A stretch of DNA of 64,000 nt from Notamacropus eugenii (lineage: Eukaryota; Chordata; Mammalia; Diprotodontia; Macropodidae), in NCBI RefSeq assembly GCF_028372415.1, contig NC_092878.1, positions 73,475,251 through 73,539,250 on the forward strand, in the 5' to 3' direction. The notes beneath the pieces were generated by a model, which saw only the letters and a list, made by a program, of their open reading frames with translations, had not been told where the DNA came from and searched no databases. The translations under genes and the position numbers were made by a program. Positions 49,001-60,149 of this stretch are shown in pieces (position 1 is the stretch's first letter; each line of letters opens with the position of its first letter).

Positions 49001-49684
49001 GAAAGAAATGAATTTGCATGGATGTGGAGGAAAGCAAGTAGAAAGAATATTAAAAATTTTATTATAACTAAAAGCATTACAAAAAAAAAATTAAGCCATC
49101 TTGAAAGACTTAAGAGTTCTGATCACTAGAGCGTTAATTCATAATTTTAAGGACAGATCTGTTGACAACATTGATGGAATAAACATGAAATACAATGTGG
49201 GCTTTTGTTTACATGGCTATGTATATTTGTTGCAAAGGTTTTGTTGCTTTTCTTTTCTTTGTATCTTTCAGTGAAGAAAAGAAGTAGAAGGGAGAAAAAA
49301 TGGATGTCTAATAATTAAGAAAACAAAGTAATGACTAAAAACATAATTCACTGAGTTCTCTCTGCAGTTCTGAACTTGTTTCCTCCTCCTTATGGGAAAA
49401 TAACATCGATTGGGTGAGGAATGGCAGATTCCAATTTAAGGCTACCAATTTATTTTTCATGGTGAGGAAAATGCAAACGTTGAGACAAGCATAGAAAACA
49501 TGGTGAAATATCTCCATTTTTCTATTTGTAAAATATAAGCAAAAACTTCCCCACTCGGTTATCGTGAAGATGAAATGAGACAGAAGATGTTAAATACCTT
49601 GAGAGATGCACAAATCAAGAAATAAGAGTATAAATATAATTGATGAGCTGAATTATGCAGCTCACAGGTCAAAGCTGGTACATG

Positions 49685-49840
49685 TGGAAAGACACTGAAT
49701 CTGGCGCTTGAGGACTCCAGTATCTCGAGACCCTGGAGAAGTTACATTTTCTCCCTGTGTCTCAGTTTCCCATTCTGTTATACAAAGAGGTTGGACTAAA
49801 CCTCTAAAGTCTCTTTTCTCACTATTTATGATTACAGGAT
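49685..49840 (+). repeat. SINE/MIR fragment, sense
   Basis: 'tgtgtctcagtttcccattc' and 'gaggttggactaaacctcta' mark the MIR/MON middle. Confidence 0.65.
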
Positions 49841-50101
49841 CTAGGATAGCTCTTTATGTAAGTTACAGATGACATTCCTTCTTGGATTCATGAAATATAG
49901 AAAAAAGACTGACTTTATATTAGCAAGATTGAAAAGGACGTTTTTGGTCTATGTCTATAAAACATATCCACTAGCTGGAAAGGCAAAAACCCAGTGAAAA
50001 GAAAGTGTGCTCTATAGAACCACATCAGTTTGGAAGAACCTTATTTATTTAAATAAGGTCAGGAAGTCCCAATTTTCAAATGTCTCCTCTTTTTTTTATC
50101 C

Positions 50102-50103
<2 letters not shown>

Positions 50104-50132
<29 letters not shown>
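50104..50132. repeat. (CA)n microsatellite
   Basis: Fourteen CA units. Confidence 0.95.
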
Positions 50133-50134
<2 letters not shown>

Positions 50135-50214
50135 GACTAAATTATTAATTTCCTTGATAGAGGAAATTTTCAGATGAGGAATCTGTTTCAATACAGACTG
50201 ATAACTTTCTGTGA

Positions 50215-50375
50215 AAATATAGTTGTATAGAACTGTCCAGAGCATTCAGAGGTTAAATGACTAGCCCAAGTACACACAGTAGGTGCCCAGGGATAGGACT
50301 CGAATTCAAATCTTTCTAAGTCTGAGACATACTTTCTATCCACCATAGAAGACTATGTAGCATCACCTACATAGT
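50215..50375 (-). repeat. MIR SINE, antisense
   Basis: 'gaggttaaatgactagcccaag' then 'ggactcgaattcaaatcttt' fits antisense MIR. Confidence 0.7.
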
Positions 50376-50999
50376 CCGATAAACTGATTAAATTAGCTGT
50401 CTGTTCCATGGTAAGAAACATTTTTTTGTAGTTGCCAGGTACATAGCAAATCTTTACTTAATCAGAGAATAAAATTTGTCATGGAAGTTGGGGAAGCTGT
50501 ACTCCCAGGACAAATGAAAGCTACCTTGAAATACCTATTAACATTTAATTAATAACTTTAAATTATAGTTCACATTTTTATTATTTTAGGTTGGTAGAGT
50601 CCCCAAACTTTGATTAATAGAATGACCAAGAAGTACCATGAACAGAATCAATTATAGCTTCCTAGCGTGAAACCATGAAGCCTGGACACTTAATAAACAT
50701 TGCTGCTTGGAGATGGGATGAAACTGTGACTGCTTAACATGACTATTTATTAAATGAGGATATGGAAAAGTGAAAAATGAGGTTTATAATCGGTATTCAT
50801 CCATTATTCTTCTGCTCAGTCTAAAGTGAAAACTTCTGAATAATGTCTTTGGTAATCAAATGCTGAATGCAGACTTGATTATTCAAACAATTTAGGGCTT
50901 TGTCAACTCTCTTCAAGAACACTTTAATACAAACTTAAAATTCCGTCGAACTCACAAAGCATGTAAAAAGCATATAAATAGCACGTTTAGAACAGCAAA

Positions 51000-51002
<3 letters not shown>

Positions 51003-51053
<51 letters not shown>
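51003..51053. repeat. (TA)n microsatellite
   Basis: About 25 TA units. Confidence 0.96.
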
Positions 51054-51055
<2 letters not shown>

Positions 51056-51279
51056 GGTACTATTTGTTGTTACATTAATTAGTCATTGCCATTTAAAATT
51101 CCTTTAGTGGATGCATGGGTCTGGTATCTACAAAAATGTAAGATAATAGGAAACAAGGATATTACTGATAAAGAATCAGAAGATAAACTGAGAGAAAGGT
51201 GTGAAAAGGTTGACCTAAGATTTAGCTGTAGGTTGATAGAATGCAATGACTACAAGATTAAGAGGGTTCTCGTATAGCT

Positions 51280-52110
51280 CAGAGAAAGTAACACCACACT
51301 TGGAATCAGAGGATCTGAGTTTGGGAGATGACTCTGAAATTTGTTTTCTGTATGACTTTGAGCAAGTAAATCATTTCAACTCTCTGAATCTCTACCCCTT
51401 TTCTGATCTGAAAAATGAAGAGATTGGACTAGATGAAAGGAAGGGAAGGGGATAAACATTTATATAGATACTACTATGTGCCCGTAGAATATAAATATTA
51501 TCTTATTTGATCTTCACAACAACCCTGCAGGGTACCCCATTTTACAGTTGAGGTTAAGTAATATACTTAGTAAATGTCTGTAAGTAAGTTACTCCTACAC
51601 CACAAGCCTTTAATTTATGACCTTTTGTCAATATAGTCAAAATATCTGGTTTGGAAGTTCTTGGAGTTCTTTGGTTTGAATCTTGACTCTTCCTCTTATA
51701 AGTAAGACCTTACATGAGATACTTAACCGTTCTTGGTTCTTTTCCTCAGCCATAAAATGAGGGAAGTTAGATTATGGGATTTCATTGAAATTGCATGAGC
51801 ATCAGTGTGTTTATATTCAATATAAAATAACACATTTAGTACTGTAACTTTGTGGGGTTGTTATAAATGAAACATTTTGTAAACTGTAAAGCGGTACATA
51901 AATGTGGGTTATTCCTAATTTGTGATGGCTCTGGCTAAAAGCTAAGATTATTGAGTTCTAATGGAAAGAGACCTGATTGGAATGAAGAAGACTGGGTCAT
52001 GTCACAAACTAAGTGTATAATCATGAACAGGTCAATTAACTTTTCTTTGCTTCAGTTTAAACATCTATAAACTGAGTAAGACTAAGTGACCTCTAAGGTG
52101 CCTTCCATAT
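51280..52110 (+). repeat. Cluster of MIR/MON SINE fragments
   Basis: Sense-type pieces lie at 51290-51440 ('tatgactttgagcaagtaaat', 'gaagagattggactagatg'), 51640-51790 and 51945-52105 ('gtgacctctaaggtgccttcc'). An antisense MIR/L2-type piece with 'gatcttcacaacaaccctg' lies at 51450-51590. The density of fragments is high. Confidence 0.65.
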
Positions 52111-52214
52111 TAACAAAAAAACACAAAAAACAAAACTAAAACAAGCCATTATTCCAATAATGTCTAAAATGTTGTGGGAGAGTAGGACATTGAAATTAAT
52201 GACTTAAAAAAATG

Positions 52215-52715
52215 TCAGTGCAGTCAAACTTTCTGGGGGGACAGGGTAAAAAGAAAGAATAGAATAAATGGGGACAGAATAGGATGGAGGGAAATATAGT
52301 TAGTCTTTCACAACATGACTGTCATTGAAGTGTTTTACATGACTACACACCTACATCAAATTGCTTGCCTTCTCAGTGGGGATGGGTGTGGAGAGGGGAA
52401 GGGAGAGTAGTTGGAACTCAAAGTTTAAAAAGAAATGCTAAAAATTGTTTTCACATTCAACCGCCAAATAAGACACACAGGCAATAGGGTATAGAAATCT
52501 AACTTTCTCTACAATAAAATAAAGGTGATGGGGAAAAAGGAAGGGAGAGATGTGATAGAAGGGAGGGCAGATTGGAGGAAGAGGTAATCAGAATGCATGC
52601 TGTTTTGCGGTGAGGATAAGGAAGAGATATGGAAAAAAGACTGGAACTCAAAATCTAGTGGAAGTGAGTTATGAAAATAAAATAATTCATTAATTTTAAA
52701 AAGTTAAAAAAAAGA
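52215..52715 (+). mobile_element. HAL1-like 3' UTR fragment (copy D)
   Basis: Matches the 3' parts of copies A and B in order: 'ggaaatatagttagtctttc', 'gccttctcagtggggatggg', 'gaggtaatcagaatgcatgc', 'gactggaactcaaaatctag' and an A-rich end at about 52700-52714. It is a 5'-truncated insertion. Confidence 0.8.
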
Positions 52716-52863
52716 AATCTTAGAGTAAGAGTTCAATGGCTGAAGGAAGTTTCATCATTTAGCTGTATGAAGATATCAATAACTTTCCCTTCTCTGTGAC
52801 ATTCATTCTCCAAAAATAATTGGAAAGATTTTAAGTCTGTAATCCTTTAAGTGAATCATTCAT

Positions 52864-52917
52864 ACATTCATTCATTCATTCATTCATTCATTCATTCATT
52901 CATTCATTCATTCATTC
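52864..52917. repeat. (ATTC)n microsatellite
   Basis: About 13 ATTC units. Confidence 0.96.
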
Positions 52918-52939
52918 TATTTCTTTTAGTGGCCATGGA

Positions 52940-53185
52940 GAGCAGAAGTAGGAAAAATAGGAGAAAATTACATAAAGGAACATTTTAGGGTGAAAATGAA
53001 CAAGAACTACCAAACAATTTGGTCTGTCCCAAAGTGTTGTTCTTTGCCTTGGTAGGTCAAGAGTTCGTCAACACTAGAAATTTCTAAGCAGAGGATAAAT
53101 GGCCTATCAGTGAGAATAGGTGTAAGTTGGACAAGATGACCTCTAAGTTCTCTTATAAAGCTAAGATTCTATGATAAATAATCAC
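52940..53185 (+). repeat. L3/CR1 3' end, sense
   Basis: 'gaaatttctaagcagaggataaatggcc', then 'gttggacaagatgacctcta' and 'gctaagattctatgat', is the characteristic CR1-clade terminus ending in ATTCTATGA. Confidence 0.8.
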
Positions 53186-53510
53186 ACAGGTCCATAAATG
53201 TGGAAAGTATCACATTTTTCTTTTTTTAGAAAGTTTTATTTTTAGATCACCTAAATTCACAGAAAGCCCACTTTTATGATAAACTTTCTAAAAAGAAAAA
53301 AAATGGAGGAAGAATGGAAAAAAAAACAGTAAATCACAACAAATACATCACAGAAATTTCAAAACACATGAAAGGTTCCATAGCTGAGGGATATTTTTCC
53401 ACCTTCACCTCTCAATGCAAACAAGTGTTTTTTTCTTTAATTTTTATTACATTTAAGTTCCAAAGTGTCTCCCTCTTTCTCTGTAAACCCCACCGTAAAG
53501 AACACCACCA

Positions 53511-53513
<3 letters not shown>

Positions 53514-53559
<46 letters not shown>
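53514..53559. repeat. (CA)n microsatellite
   Basis: About 22 CA units inside the antisense L1 3' region. Confidence 0.96.
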
Positions 53560-53560
<1 letters not shown>

Positions 53561-55166
53561 TGCATACCGCTATCTGTTAGTTCTTTCTGTTGAGGTGGAC
53601 AGCATCTTCCTTCACAGGTCCTTTGAAGCTGATTTGAGAATTTATAATCAGAAAAATTAAGTCATTCACAGTTATTCTTCAAATAATATTGTTGTTATTG
53701 TATGCAATGTTTTTCTGGTTCTGCTCTTTTCACTATTTATTATTTCATGCAAGTCGTTCCACGTTTTCCTAAAATTAACCTGTCCATCACTTCTTGCAGC
53801 ACGGTAGTATTCTGCTACAATTATATATCACAACTGATTTAGCCATTCCCCAAATGATGGACACACTTTTGATTTCCAGTTTTCTGTCACCACAAAGGAC
53901 GCTATTACAAATATTTTAGAATGTATATCTATTTTTTTCCTTTTCCCCAATTATCTAGGGAAACAGACCTAATAGTCTTATTACCGGACTACAGGATATA
54001 AACAGTTTTATAATTCTTTGAGCATAATTCTAGATTGCTTTCCAAAATGATTACATCAGTTCACAGCTCCTCCAACAGTGTATCGGTGTCACAGTTTTGT
54101 TTTTTTTTTCCATATCCCATCCATTATCTGTCATTTTCCTCTTCTATGGTTTTAGTTAATTTGATAGGTATGAGATATCTCAGAGTTATTTTAATTCACA
54201 TTTCTCTATTAAATTATACTTCCGACCTTTATAAAAAATATGAGTACAAGTAGCTTTGATTTCTTCATCAAAAACCTGACTGAAAATATACTTTGACCAT
54301 TTATCAACTGGGGAATAAATCATGTTCTTATGAATTGGACGATGTTCCCTGTATGTTTGAGATATGAGAGCTTTATTTGAGAAATTGTCTATAAAATTCC
54401 CCCAATTTTTTCTTTCCTTCCAATATTGACTACATTAATTTCAGTTGTATAAAATATTTTAATGTAATATAATCAAAATTATTCTTTTTATATCTCACAG
54501 TGTTCTCTTTCATTTATTCGTAAATTATCCTTTCCATAAGACTGGTAGGTAATATGTTTTATGTTTTCCTAATTTAATGATGTCTCTCTTTATGTTTCGA
54601 TGATGTATCTATTTTGCCCTTACCTTGTTATACCATGTACAGTTTTGTTCTATACCCGGTAATTCCAAACTGCTTTCTAATTTTCCCAAGAATTTTTTAC
54701 CAAGTAGTACATCATTTACTATTGTATAAGAATACTCAGTACTACTGATCCATCATTCTGTTTCTCAACTTGTACCAGTTTTGATAGTTATTGCCTTATA
54801 ATTCAGTTTAATACCTAGTAATCCTAAATTGTCTTCCATTACATTATTTTCACTAATTTCTTTGATATTCTTGACATTTTGTTCTTCCAAATGATTTTTC
54901 TTGTAACTGTTCAAACCTCAGAAAATATTTTTCTTATTGGTTTAATTGGCATGCTAGGGAATAAGTAGATTAATTTAGGGAGAATTTTCATTTGTATTAC
55001 ATTTCCTCTGACTTTCCTTAAACAATTAATATTTTTGCCAACTATTTGAATTTGACTTTATCTTCAAATAATATTTTTATACTTGTATTCACATAGTTCT
55101 GAGATTTATATTAGCAGGTACACTCCCAGGCATTTTACACTGTTTACAGTTATTTTTAAAAGATAT

Positions 55167-55442
55167 ATCTCTTATTATGGCAGCCTTATTGTACAGTGAA
55201 TAGGGCACCAGGGCTAGAGTCAGGAAGCCATGAGTTCAGATCCAGCCTCAGACATTTACTGGTTGTGTGACCTTGGACAAGTCATTTAATTTTCCTTGCC
55301 TCAATTTACTCATCTATAAAATGAGCTAGAGATGGATATGACAAACCACTCCTTTATATTTGCTCTAAAACCCGAAAATGGGGTCACAAAGAGTCAAACA
55401 TGAGTGAGAATGACTTGATAGCAACAACAACATCATCTCTTA
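55167..55442 (+). repeat. Full-length tRNA-derived SINE with 8-bp duplications
   Basis: 'ATCTCTTA' at 55167-55174 and 55435-55442 flank the element, splitting the antisense L1. The body shows a tRNA-like head ('tgtacagtgaatagggcacc'), 'gagttcagatccagcctcag', 'gtgtgaccttggacaagtca', 'aaaatggggtcacaaagagt' and a (CAA)n tail at 55421-55432. It is younger than the L1 it interrupts. Confidence 0.88.
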
Positions 55443-57004
55443 CCATTTATTCCTTTAGGGTGTTTTTGGTGATATATAGAAATACTGATAGTTTATATGG
55501 TTTCATATTTTGCTATTTTGCTAAAATTATTAATTATTTCCTTTAGCTTTTTAGTTAACCTCTAAGATTTTCCAAGTATATCATTATACTGTCAGCAAAA
55601 AGACATAGTTTTATTTCCTCGTTCTGATTCTTTCAATTTCTTTTTAATTTCTTATTGTTATTGATATCATTTCTAATACAATATTAAATAATGTTGTTGA
55701 TAATGGGAATTCTTATTTCATTCCTGATCTTATTGGGAAGGCTACTAGTTTATCTTCATTTCAAATAATGCTTGCTGATGATATTATTTGATTCTTATCA
55801 TTTTAAGGGGAAAGACTGTAGCTATGCTTTCAATTATTTTTGTCTGAAACTTTTTCTACGTTTATTGTTATAATCAAATGATTTTTGTTACTTTATTGAT
55901 GTAATCAATTATATTCCCTGTTTTCCTCATTTTAAACCATCTCTGCATTACTGGTACAAATCCCACTTGGCCACAATGTATAATCTTTATTATATATTGC
56001 TGTACTCTCCTACCTAGTTTTCTACTTGGGATTTTTGTATCCTTATTCATTATTGAAATTGGTCTATAATTTTCTTTTCTGTTCTTCCTCATTTAGGTCT
56101 CAGTATCATATTTATTTCATAAAAGGAATTTGGTGGAATTCCATTTTTGTACATTATTCCAAATACTTTATTTAATATTGGAATTATCATTAAATGTTTG
56201 GTAGAATTTACTTGTAAATCCATTTGGTTCGGATATTTTTCCCTCCTTAAGAAGCTCATTTATGACCTCTTCAATTACATTTTTTTCTAAAATAGGTGCA
56301 GTTAGGTATTGTATTTCCTCTTCTGTAAATATGTGCAGTCCATATTTTTGTAAGTATTCCTACATTTCAATTAAACTGTTAAATTTAGTGGTATAAATAA
56401 TTGGGAAAACTAATTCTTAATAATTGCTTTGATTTCTTCTTCATTACTTGGATATTCAATCTTATTGTTTTTGATACTGGTGATTTGACTGTTTTCTCTC
56501 TCTTTTTAAAATCACATTAACCAATGGTTTATCCATTTATTGTTTTTCATAAAACCAGTTCTTAGTTGTTTTTTCTAAATAAATTGTTTTCTTATATTCA
56601 ATTTTATTAATGTCACTTTTAGTTTTTAGGACTCCCAATTTGATGTTTAATTGGAGATTTTAAATTTGTTCTTTTTCAATTCATTGGTCTACTCTTTCCC
56701 TATTTTATTGATGTACACTTTAGAGATATAAATTTTCCGTTTTTTATTGCTTGTGCTTTATCCCACAAGTTTTTATATTCCATCTCATTATTATTCTCTT
56801 TAATAAAATTATTTATTGTTTCTGAAAACTGTTCTTTAACCCACTCATTCCTTGAGATTTAAGTCCAAAAATTTTTAATCTGCTTCCAGGGTTCCTTACT
56901 AAGCATAATTTTATCATATTATAATATAAAAAGCATGCATTTAATATTTCATTTTTCTGAAAAAGTGTGAGATTTTCTGCCAATCTCTGGAAACTTTGGA
57001 TTGT

Positions 57005-58440
57005 TTCTAGGTTCTTTTATCAGAGATTTAAATTTGATATGGTTCTCACACTTTCTAAAATTCTACCTCTACACCAAAGAGAAATTTTGCATTGGTTATT
57101 ATGACATGACATTACATGTCCTGTGTCACCACTACAGTGCACAGTACAAGTGGAAAAGGGAAATCTTAGAATAAATTCATTATGTCAGAAAACAAAAGCA
57201 AATATGTTCAGAATCAAATAAGGAGGAAAAGAGAAAACTTATGCAAAGTGCTTTGTTAACTGTAAAGCATTTTATAAATGTTAGTTATTAGCTCATATAA
57301 TGGTACTTCTTTTAAGAACCCAGAAATGGGGGGACAGCAAGTACTTTCTTGTGGAACATGAATCTGTATCATTAAAATGCAAAAGTGTTACATTTCTACC
57401 CTCTGCAATCTGTGCTGATTAGCTCAATTGGTGCTAATGAGGCCAAGGTCACAGCTTTGATCCATGTATGGATAAGGTAGCTTGAAGAAATAAAATGCTT
57501 TGTTTCAGAAACACCTGCTAAATTTCTATCCCTAGCAAACCATCTGGTAAATACATGGTGATCGTTTAAAAAGAACCAGATGAGAGAATGTGGACCGTTC
57601 AGCGGAACTCATCCATGCCACTTGCAAAAGTAACTAGCACAACTTACCAGTGGTGAATTAACAGTCTCACACTCATATATACAATATATCATAGAATTTT
57701 CACATAAGGAGAAGACTACAGAGGTTAGATTTTCTCATCTAATGGTCTCATTTTAAAGATGTGGATATAATGGCCTTTGGGCCACATAACGTATTCCTTT
57801 TATTGATTGTGATCTAGAAGGGATCTTATAGAAAGGAGTGTATTGAAACTATCTAAAACATTTTGAGTGAACTCATCATTAAATTTTCAATGTGAGCATA
57901 TAAACCTTGGAAATCAGCAAATATTATAAATCATGGCTTGTTTTATTGTGTGTATCATGTAGATTTAAGAGATTAATGGAGAAAATGTTTGTAATACAGA
58001 ATAAGCTTTAAAATTCGTATGTTTTCAGATAACCAGTTGTGGTTTGTTTACCAGCACACTTCTGCACATGATCACCTTTTCCATCACTCTGATTTTATAG
58101 ATAATGAAGTAGAAGCAGAGGAGGTTAAAAGCTGGTTTAGAGTTATGCAGGTAGTATAGCTACATTTCAAATACTAACATCATTATTTTTGCCACAGCAA
58201 ATGGTTCTTTCTCATATTACTCTGTATTGTTCCACTTGCCAATATTAAAACTACTTTTATCTCTAATACTTTGTTGTAGATATTCAGGGAAGACTAAGGA
58301 ACTCTCAGCAAAGAAATTCGATAAGAAGTGCTCAAGTATGTGTAGGAAACTAGGAATAGCATTACAGGATTGTACTACATGAATCAGGTTTCATAAAGGA
58401 CCACTTTCTTTTGGTTTCATAAACAAACATTTCAATTCAA
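57005..58440. other. Mostly unrecognised
   Basis: It contains a MIR-type end ('caaagtgctttgttaactgtaaagc', 57245-57290), the tRNA-like remnant listed separately, and a MIR-like patch near 58085-58200. No coding family is recognised. Confidence 0.4.
57413..57474 (+). pseudogene. tRNA-Ile(AAT)-like pseudogene or tRNA-derived fragment
   Basis: 'GATTAGCTCAATTGG' (box A and D arm) is followed directly by 'TGCTAATGAGGCCAAGGTC' (anticodon loop CTAATGA with AAT, then variable region). 'GCTTTGATCC' comes next in the box B position (GGTTCGATCC in intact genes). About 11-12 bases are missing between the D arm and anticodon loop, and the acceptor strands no longer pair, so it cannot fold as a tRNA. A SINE head derived from tRNA-Ile is the alternative. 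Confidence 0.6.
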
Positions 58441-58444
58441 CAAA

Positions 58445-60130
58445 TCTATTGAAAACTATATTAAGGACTGCCTTTTTTAAATAGATGACAGACTCTGTTC
58501 TGAAGGAGGTTATACTTAATTGCTGGAGAAAGGATATCTATACAACTGGGATATAAGACAAAGTGTAATAAGTACAAAGGAAATGTAACAAAAATGAGTT
58601 CTCTGAGGAATTTTATAAATGAGAGAAAATATTCCATTGAGGTAAGGAGTAGTCATGGTAGGTGAAGTGGGCCCTTGAAGAAAAGATTTCCACATTCAGA
58701 GGTTATGTTTCATCTGTTTTAGGTTTAGAAGATAATGTAAAGGAAATTTTGGAGTTGGTAAAAGGCAAGACAAGAATCAATCAATTAATAAATGATCATT
58801 TAAGTGCTTACTGTGTGCCAGGCACTGTACTAAGCTCTCGAAAGGAATATAGGATAAGGCAGTAAATTAGGGCTGTAAGGTAGACTATATAAAGGTGAAT
58901 AGTACAATAGTTCTGAAAGGAAAGATTAGAAGAAGACTGTCACTGGAATTAGATGATGTGGCCTTAAATGTCAAGAAATGGAGTTAATAGTTGTTAGGCA
59001 GAAGAAGAGAAGAGGAGTGATATGAATCACAGGGCATAAAAATCTGTTACTGGTATGAAGAAGGGTGTGGCAAGAAGAGATGTTAGGGGAAAGTATTTCA
59101 TATAGGAGACAACTAAAAGAGGCTAGCTACAAAAGTATTATGAACCCAAAGCAGGATATTTAAACCAGAAAGAAGAGGCAGAAGGGTTGTTTGGGTGGTA
59201 AAACTAATAAAATTTGGTATCTGACTGAATGGAGAAAGAGGAATTAATAACTATTTGAATTTAGAGACCCAGGTGATTTGGAGGATGATGATATCAATGA
59301 AAATAGAAGGGTAAGGAGGGAAGGTGTATTGATGGTATTTATAAAGAATTCAGATATGTCTTATTGATACTTAAAAAATAGCAGACATGAGAAGTAAGAG
59401 CTCTCTAGTAATAAGGCAAACCTTTGACTTCAGCATGACTTCTACATATAGAAATTGCTGTGAGTTTGTAGAATGGGCTGAAGTTAGCAGAAGGCTTGTG
59501 GGAGAGGGACTGAATGATAAGAACAAAATGAGTAGCTCAGAACAGAATTTTCACGAACATAACTGCAACCAAGAAATTCAGAATAATGAATAGGGTTAAT
59601 GATAGTACAAGAAGGGCAAAAATAAGATTTAGAAAGTGATAAAGCTTAAGGCCCAAGGCCAAGTAAACAGGAACAGTGAGGTCTGATTGGCCAAGTCACA
59701 TGACAGGAAGTTTGGAGGGGACATTAGTCAGGTAGAATGACTAGTGCCCCAATTAGCAGTTCTGTAAACGACCAGTGGTCACTTCCTGACTGACTTGTCA
59801 GGTTAAATAGGAGATAATCATGAGACCGAAGGCACCAGGCTTAAGGAGGATTGTGAAAACTTTTTTGAAGAATGTGGAATTTTAATTGAGGTTTGAAGGA
59901 AGCTAGGAAAGTTAGGAAGCATAGAATTACATAAAAAGGAGATAGTGAAAGTCCTTAGAGATATAGTGTTTGTACAAGAAACAGTAGGAGGTCAGTGTCA
60001 CTGGATCACAGACTATGCGGAAAGGGAAGTAAGATGTAAGAAGACTGGAAAGGTAAGAGGGGGGCATTCACTGAAGGACTTGAATGTCTCACAGAGGATT
60101 TCATATTTTATCATAGAAGTGATTAGGGAT
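58445..60130 (-). mobile_element. L2 LINE remnants, antisense
   Basis: 58780-58870 gives the L2 terminus ('cttactgtgtgccaggcactg'). 59840-60125 gives coding-adjacent 3' sequence ('gtcagtgtcactggatcac', 'gtaagaagactggaaaggta', 'gaggatttcatattttatc'). 58445-58680 is a further diverged piece. The part between, 58900-59840, is unclear. Confidence 0.7.
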
Positions 60131-60149
60131 CCATCATACCACTAATCAA

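Larger units (their letters stand above)
53420..57000 (-). mobile_element. Long antisense L1 (3' UTR and most of ORF2), split by a SINE
   Basis: The antisense order is kept over 3.5 kb. The 3' UTR region is interrupted by (CA)n (53514-53559). Then come the ORF2 C-terminus (53800-54100), middle (54300-55170), reverse transcriptase (55435-56120) and the region before it (to about 57000). A minus-strand frame at 56092-55874 reads '[20 protein letters not shown]' and 'CGQVGFVPVMQRWFKMRKT', the RT N-terminal motifs. Many stops show it is dead. It is an older copy than that at 12.8 kb. Confidence 0.82.

Noticed and set aside
53223-53298. Short inverted repeat (TTTTAGAAAGTTT / AAACTTTCTAAAA)
   Set aside because: AT-rich, about 14 bp arms; could arise by chance and no element boundaries are seen.
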